Positions 60,781 through 64,000 of a stretch of DNA of 64,000 nt are shown here, piece after piece. How positions within the stretch are numbered: position 1 is the first letter of the stretch; each line of letters starts with the position of its first letter. The translations under genes were made by a program, and so were the position numbers. The notes beneath the pieces are model-generated. The model saw nothing but the letters and a program-made list of their open reading frames with translations, did no database searches and was not told where the DNA came from. The stretch covers positions 34,606 through 98,605 of the forward strand of contig CALWIZ010000005.1 of NCBI GenBank assembly GCA_944380885.1, read 5' to 3'. Source of the DNA: an uncultured Clostridia bacterium (GTDB lineage: Bacteria > Bacillota > Clostridia > Oscillospirales > Acutalibacteraceae).

Positions 60781-62622
60781 ATGGGAAAAATCATAGGTAT
60801 AGACTTGGGAACAACTAACTCTTGCGTTGCGGTAATGGAGGGCGGCGAGCCGGTAGTTATCGCCAATGCCGAGGGCGGAAGAACAACCCCGTCCGTTGTG
60901 GCTTTTTCAAAAACAGGCGAGAGAATGGTAGGTCAGGTTGCAAAGCGTCAGGCGATAACCAATCCGGAACGCACAATCAGCTCTATTAAGCGTGAAATGG
61001 GTACTGCCCACACTGTTGAAATAGACGGCAAAAAGTACACCCCGCAGGAAATTTCTGCAATTATACTTCAGAAGCTTAAGGCTGATGCCGAGGCTTATCT
61101 CGGTCAGACAGTAACAGAGGCTGTTATAACCGTTCCGGCGTACTTTACGGACGCTCAGCGTCAGGCTACAAAGGACGCGGGCAAAATCGCAGGTCTTGAA
61201 GTAAAACGTATTATAAACGAGCCGACAGCCGCGGCTCTCGCTTACAGCATTGATAAGGAAGACGATCAGAAGGTTATGGTATATGACCTCGGCGGCGGTA
61301 CTTTCGATGTTTCAATAATCGAAATGGGCGACGGCGTTCAGGAAGTTCTCGCGACTGCCGGTAACAACCGTCTCGGCGGCGATGATTTTGATAAGCGCAT
61401 AATGGATTATATAGTAAATACATTTAAGGCTGAACAGGGCATTGACCTTTCGGGCGATAAAATGGCTATGCAGCGTATAAAGGAAGCGGCTGAAAAGGCA
61501 AAAATAGACCTTTCCGGTATGTCAACCACAGATATAAACCTGCCTTTTATAACAGCTGATTCAACCGGTCCGAAGCATTTTGAAACCACTCTCACAAGAG
61601 CTAAGTTCAACGAGCTTACCGCGGACCTTGTTGACGCTACAATGGGACCGGTACGTCAGGCGCTTTCCGATTCGGGACTTGATAAGAACGATATAAACAA
61701 GGTTCTTATGGTAGGTGGTTCTTCAAGAATCCCGGCTGTTCAGGAAGCCATAAAGAACTTTATGGGCAAAGAGCCTTTCAAGGGAATTAACCCGGATGAG
61801 TGCGTTGCAATCGGTGCTGCGCTTCAGGCGGGCGTTCTCGGCGGAGATGTTAAGGGTCTTCTTCTTCTCGATGTTACCCCGCTGTCACTCGGCATTGAAA
61901 CGATGGGCGGAGTTTCAACAAAGGTTATTGAACGTAATACCACCATACCTGCTAAGAAGAGCCAGATATTCTCCACAGCGGCGGACGGTCAGACCTCGGT
62001 TGAGGTTCATGTTCTTCAGGGTGAGCGTGAATTTGCCAAGGATAACAAGACCCTCGGTGTGTTCCACCTTGACGGTATAGCTCCGGCTCCGCGTGGAATC
62101 CCCCAGATTGAAGTTACCTTTGATATAGACGCTAACGGTATAGTCCATGTTTCCGCAAAGGATTTGGGCACAGGCAAGGAAAACAATATAACCATAACTT
62201 CAAATACCAATATGTCCAAGGAAGATATCGATAAGGCAGTTAAGGAAGCAGAGCAGTATGCGGCGGAGGACAAGAAGCGCCGTGAGGCGGTCGATGTCCG
62301 CAACAATGCAGACCAGATGATTTACCAGACTGAAAAGACCGTAAACGAGTTCGGCGATAAGCTGTCGGCTGATGAGAAGTCAAAGATAGACTCTGCCAAG
62401 GAAGCGCTTAAGGAAGCGCTTAAGGGCGAGGATATAGACGCTATCAAGGCAAAGCAGGAGGAGCTCCAGAAAGAACTGTTCGCAGTAAGCGAGAAGGTCT
62501 ACAAGGCTGCAAATCCGCAGGGTGCTGCCGGCGCTCAGCCTGACGGTACGGCAGGTCAGCAGAGTGATCCTAATGTTTACGAGGCTGATTATACCGACGT
62601 TGACGATAACAACAAGCAGTAA
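60781..62622 (+). CDS. dnaK: Chaperone DnaK (Hsp70)
   Basis: A 613-residue Hsp70. The ATPase domain starts [17 protein letters not shown] and includes [33 protein letters not shown] and [11 protein letters not shown]. The substrate-binding domain has [14 protein letters not shown]. The helical lid ends in a Gly/Gln-rich tail with a final acidic stretch. It lacks the 24-residue ATPase insert of Gram-negative DnaK, as usual for Bacillota. SD GGGAGGA precedes ATG. Confidence 0.98.
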   Translation: MGKIIGIDLGTTNSCVAVMEGGEPVVIANAEGGRTTPSVVAFSKTGERMVGQVAKRQAITNPERTISSIKREMGTAHTVEIDGKKYTPQEISAIILQKLKADAEAYLGQTVTEAVITVPAYFTDAQRQATKDAGKIAGLEVKRIINEPTAAALAYSIDKEDDQKVMVYDLGGGTFDVSIIEMGDGVQEVLATAGNNRLGGDDFDKRIMDYIVNTFKAEQGIDLSGDKMAMQRIKEAAEKAKIDLSGMSTTDINLPFITADSTGPKHFETTLTRAKFNELTADLVDATMGPVRQALSDSGLDKNDINKVLMVGGSSRIPAVQEAIKNFMGKEPFKGINPDECVAIGAALQAGVLGGDVKGLLLLDVTPLSLGIETMGGVSTKVIERNTTIPAKKSQIFSTAADGQTSVEVHVLQGEREFAKDNKTLGVFHLDGIAPAPRGIPQIEVTFDIDANGIVHVSAKDLGTGKENNITITSNTNMSKEDIDKAVKEAEQYAAEDKKRREAVDVRNNADQMIYQTEKTVNEFGDKLSADEKSKIDSAKEALKEALKGEDIDAIKAKQEELQKELFAVSEKVYKAANPQGAAGAQPDGTAGQQSDPNVYEADYTDVDDNNKQ

Positions 62623-62637
62623 TAAAAACAACAAATC

Positions 62638-62664
62638 GGTCATTCCGGCTTTGCCGGAATGACC
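62638..62664 (+). other. Strong hairpin between dnaK and dnaJ
   Basis: GGTCATTCCGGC and GCCGGAATGACC form a perfect 12-base-pair stem with loop TTT and no U tract. It may stabilise the dnaK message or lower dnaJ expression. Confidence 0.75.
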
Positions 62665-62695
62665 TGTGTATTAACATACAGTAGGGGAAATTGCT

Positions 62696-63844
62696 TTGGC
62701 TGACGATAAAAGAGATTATTATGAGGTATTAGGGGTCGATAAGTCAGTATCCGACGATGACCTTAAAAAAGCATACCGTAAAGCGGCGAAAAAATATCAT
62801 CCCGACCTTAATCCCGGAGATAAGGAAGCCGAACAGAAATTCAAAGAGGTAAACGAGGCATATGAAGTGCTGTCCGATAAGGAAAAGCGCGCGCGCTATG
62901 ACCAGTTCGGACACGCCGGTGTTGACCCTAACTACGGAGCCGGAGGCGGCGGTTACAGCGGCGGATTTACCGGTGATTTCGGAGATCTCGGTGATATATT
63001 CAACTCGTTCTTCGGCGGCGGATTCGGCGGCAGAAGCTCGAACCCGAACTCTCCGAGACGAGGAAATGACACGGCTGCGGCTGTAAACCTGTCTTTCGAG
63101 GAAGCGGCAAAGGGCTGCAGAAAGACCGTAAGAGTTACCAAAATTGATAACTGTAGGGAATGCGGCGGCAGCGGCGCGGAAAAAGGAACAAGTCCCAAAA
63201 CCTGTCCGGTATGCCACGGAACAGGTCATATAGCTACCACACAGCGTACACCGTTCGGAGTTATGCAGACTCAGAAGGTATGCGATAACTGTCACGGCAG
63301 AGGCAAGATAATTGATAAGCCGTGCCATACCTGTGCGGGTAAGGGCAGAATAAGACATACTGTTGAACAGACGGTGGATATTCCGGCCGGCATAGATGAC
63401 GGTCAGGTGATAAATCTTCGCGGCGGCGGAGACGCCGGAACAAACGGCGGACCGTCGGGAGACCTCAGGATAAATGTAAACGTACGTCCGCACCCGATTT
63501 TTGAGCGCAGGGGATACGATGTTTACTGTGAAATACCGATAACATTTACACAGGCGGCTTTGGGCGATGAAATCATAGTTCCAACGCTTGACGGTAAGGT
63601 GAAATTCACTATTCACGAGGGCACTCAGCCGGGTGATGAATTTAAGCTGCGCGGCAAGGGAATACAGCGGCTTAACTATTCCGGCAAGGGCGACGAATAT
63701 GTTAAAATAACGGTAGAAGTTCCTAAAGACCTGTCAAAGGCGCAGAAAGAAAAATTGAAGGAATTTGACAGCGCCACAGGCGACAGCAACTATAAAAAGC
63801 GCAAGAGCTTTACGGATAAAATAAAAGATTTTTTTAATGAATAA
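62696..63844 (+). CDS. dnaJ: Chaperone DnaJ (Hsp40)
   Basis: A 382-residue class I J-protein. The J domain has HPD in [10 protein letters not shown] (about 34-43). A Gly/Phe-rich linker (about 80-120) precedes four zinc-finger repeats [24 protein letters not shown] and CHTCAGKG, then the C-terminal substrate domains. TTG start after GGGGAAA. It stimulates DnaK ATP hydrolysis and hands over substrates. Confidence 0.97.
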   Translation: MADDKRDYYEVLGVDKSVSDDDLKKAYRKAAKKYHPDLNPGDKEAEQKFKEVNEAYEVLSDKEKRARYDQFGHAGVDPNYGAGGGGYSGGFTGDFGDLGDIFNSFFGGGFGGRSSNPNSPRRGNDTAAAVNLSFEEAAKGCRKTVRVTKIDNCRECGGSGAEKGTSPKTCPVCHGTGHIATTQRTPFGVMQTQKVCDNCHGRGKIIDKPCHTCAGKGRIRHTVEQTVDIPAGIDDGQVINLRGGGDAGTNGGPSGDLRINVNVRPHPIFERRGYDVYCEIPITFTQAALGDEIIVPTLDGKVKFTIHEGTQPGDEFKLRGKGIQRLNYSGKGDEYVKITVEVPKDLSKAQKEKLKEFDSATGDSNYKKRKSFTDKIKDFFNE

Positions 63845-63850
63845 AAACAT

Positions 63851-63924
63851 GAGCGGTCAAAGCATTTGCTTTGACCGCTCCAGCCTGTCGAATAACCCTA
63901 AATTTCAAGCGAGATTTAGGGTTA
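63851..63924. terminator. Two tandem hairpins after dnaJ
   Basis: GAGCGGTCAAAGCA (63851-63864) pairs with TGCTTTGACCGCTC (63867-63880) around TT. TAACCCTAAAT (63893-63903) pairs with ATTTAGGGTTA (63914-63924). Neither has a good U tract; together they probably end the operon. I see no gene in the remaining bases to 64000. Confidence 0.65.
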
Positions 63925-64000
63925 AAAATTTTGATTTGACAAAAAATGCATATATTTTGATTGAGGCACTGTATCGGTGAGAGCTTATCCACCTATGCAG

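Noticed and set aside
62744..63616. Open frame of 290 codons on the minus strand opposite dnaJ
   Set aside because: It is the complement of dnaJ, whose domains are unmistakable, and the product is a Ser/Tyr/Ala-rich nonsense-like sequence.
1..64000. Search for tRNA, rRNA, insertion sequences, phage genes, toxin-antitoxin or defence loci
   Set aside because: Gaps are short and none holds a cloverleaf, rRNA segment or terminal inverted repeats with a transposase. The lone WYL regulator at 11051 is not accompanied by defence genes.

Overview
This window looks like chromosomal core from an anaerobic, endospore-forming Gram-positive bacterium of the class Clostridia, probably near the Oscillospiraceae. 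The family placement is inference from gene content. The pointers are a spoIIGA-sigE pair, a complete Rnf complex in the clostridial order CDGEAB, HrcA with a CIRCE element, a tryptophan T-box, a mraZ-to-ftsZ division/cell-wall cluster whose MurE carries the meso-diaminopimelate motif DNPR, and frequent TTG and GTG starts behind strong Shine-Dalgarno (SD) sites. I see no insertion sequence, prophage, CRISPR array, rRNA or tRNA. Genes are tightly packed, and the only gene-free stretch over 300 bases (40297-40697) holds the T-box leader.

Layout. 1-3980: a two-subunit ABC exporter with a DUF1854 gene between the subunits; the left gene is cut by the window edge. 4184-5640: a 4Fe-4S protein divergent from a Crp/Fnr regulator with a palindromic operator between them. 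5688-7740: an ECF sigma factor and a membrane RsgI-like partner with three PepSY-like repeats (minus strand). 7932-12049: comEC-like, holA, rnmV and a WYL regulator. 12142-13626: DUF1846 protein. 13638-15686: a PocR/AraC regulator divergent from a sugar-kinase-like gene. 15718-17846 (minus): ruvX, a histidine phosphatase and a D-lactate-dehydrogenase-like gene. 17983-21207: PTS IIC-like permease, nth, pyridoxamine kinase, tcdA. 21321-23239: a BlaI/BlaR1-type pair with two operators.

23522-35897 is the dcw cluster: mraZ, rsmH, ftsL-like, a PASTA penicillin-binding protein, murE, mraY, ftsW, murG, murA, ftsQ/divIB, ftsZ. It makes lipid II precursors and the septal synthesis machinery, but murF, murD, murC and murB are not here. 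36030-40296 encodes a 2-hydroxyacyl-CoA dehydratase activase-type system split over two overlapping genes. 40293-43438 is a T-box-controlled ABC importer whose specifier reads TGG, so tryptophan is the likely cargo. 43578-48547 is Rnf (ferredoxin:NAD oxidoreductase and ion pump), followed by a coupled RluA-type pseudouridine synthase.

49248-52805 (minus) is mtaB-tsaE-tsaB-rpiB-upp. It joins t6A synthesis with its methylthiolation on tRNA, and tcdA at 20503 acts on the same nucleotide. 52870-53884 is azlCD and 54070 a DegV protein. 55084-56946 is spoIIGA-sigE-DUF1294, the mother-cell sigma factor and its activating protease, without the usual sigG. 57064-58925 is a GntR-regulated ABC transporter. 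59041-63844 is the heat-shock operon hrcA-grpE-dnaK-dnaJ behind a perfect CIRCE.

Nothing here is a clearly new defence or mobile system. The most interesting items are regulatory (Crp/Fnr palindrome, BlaI operators, palindromes at 7780 and 25427, overlapping divergent promoters at 14515-14559) and architectural (DUF1854/zinc-ribbon exporter, split dehydratase, sigma/PepSY pair, BlaR1-like sensor with an unrecognised C-terminal domain).
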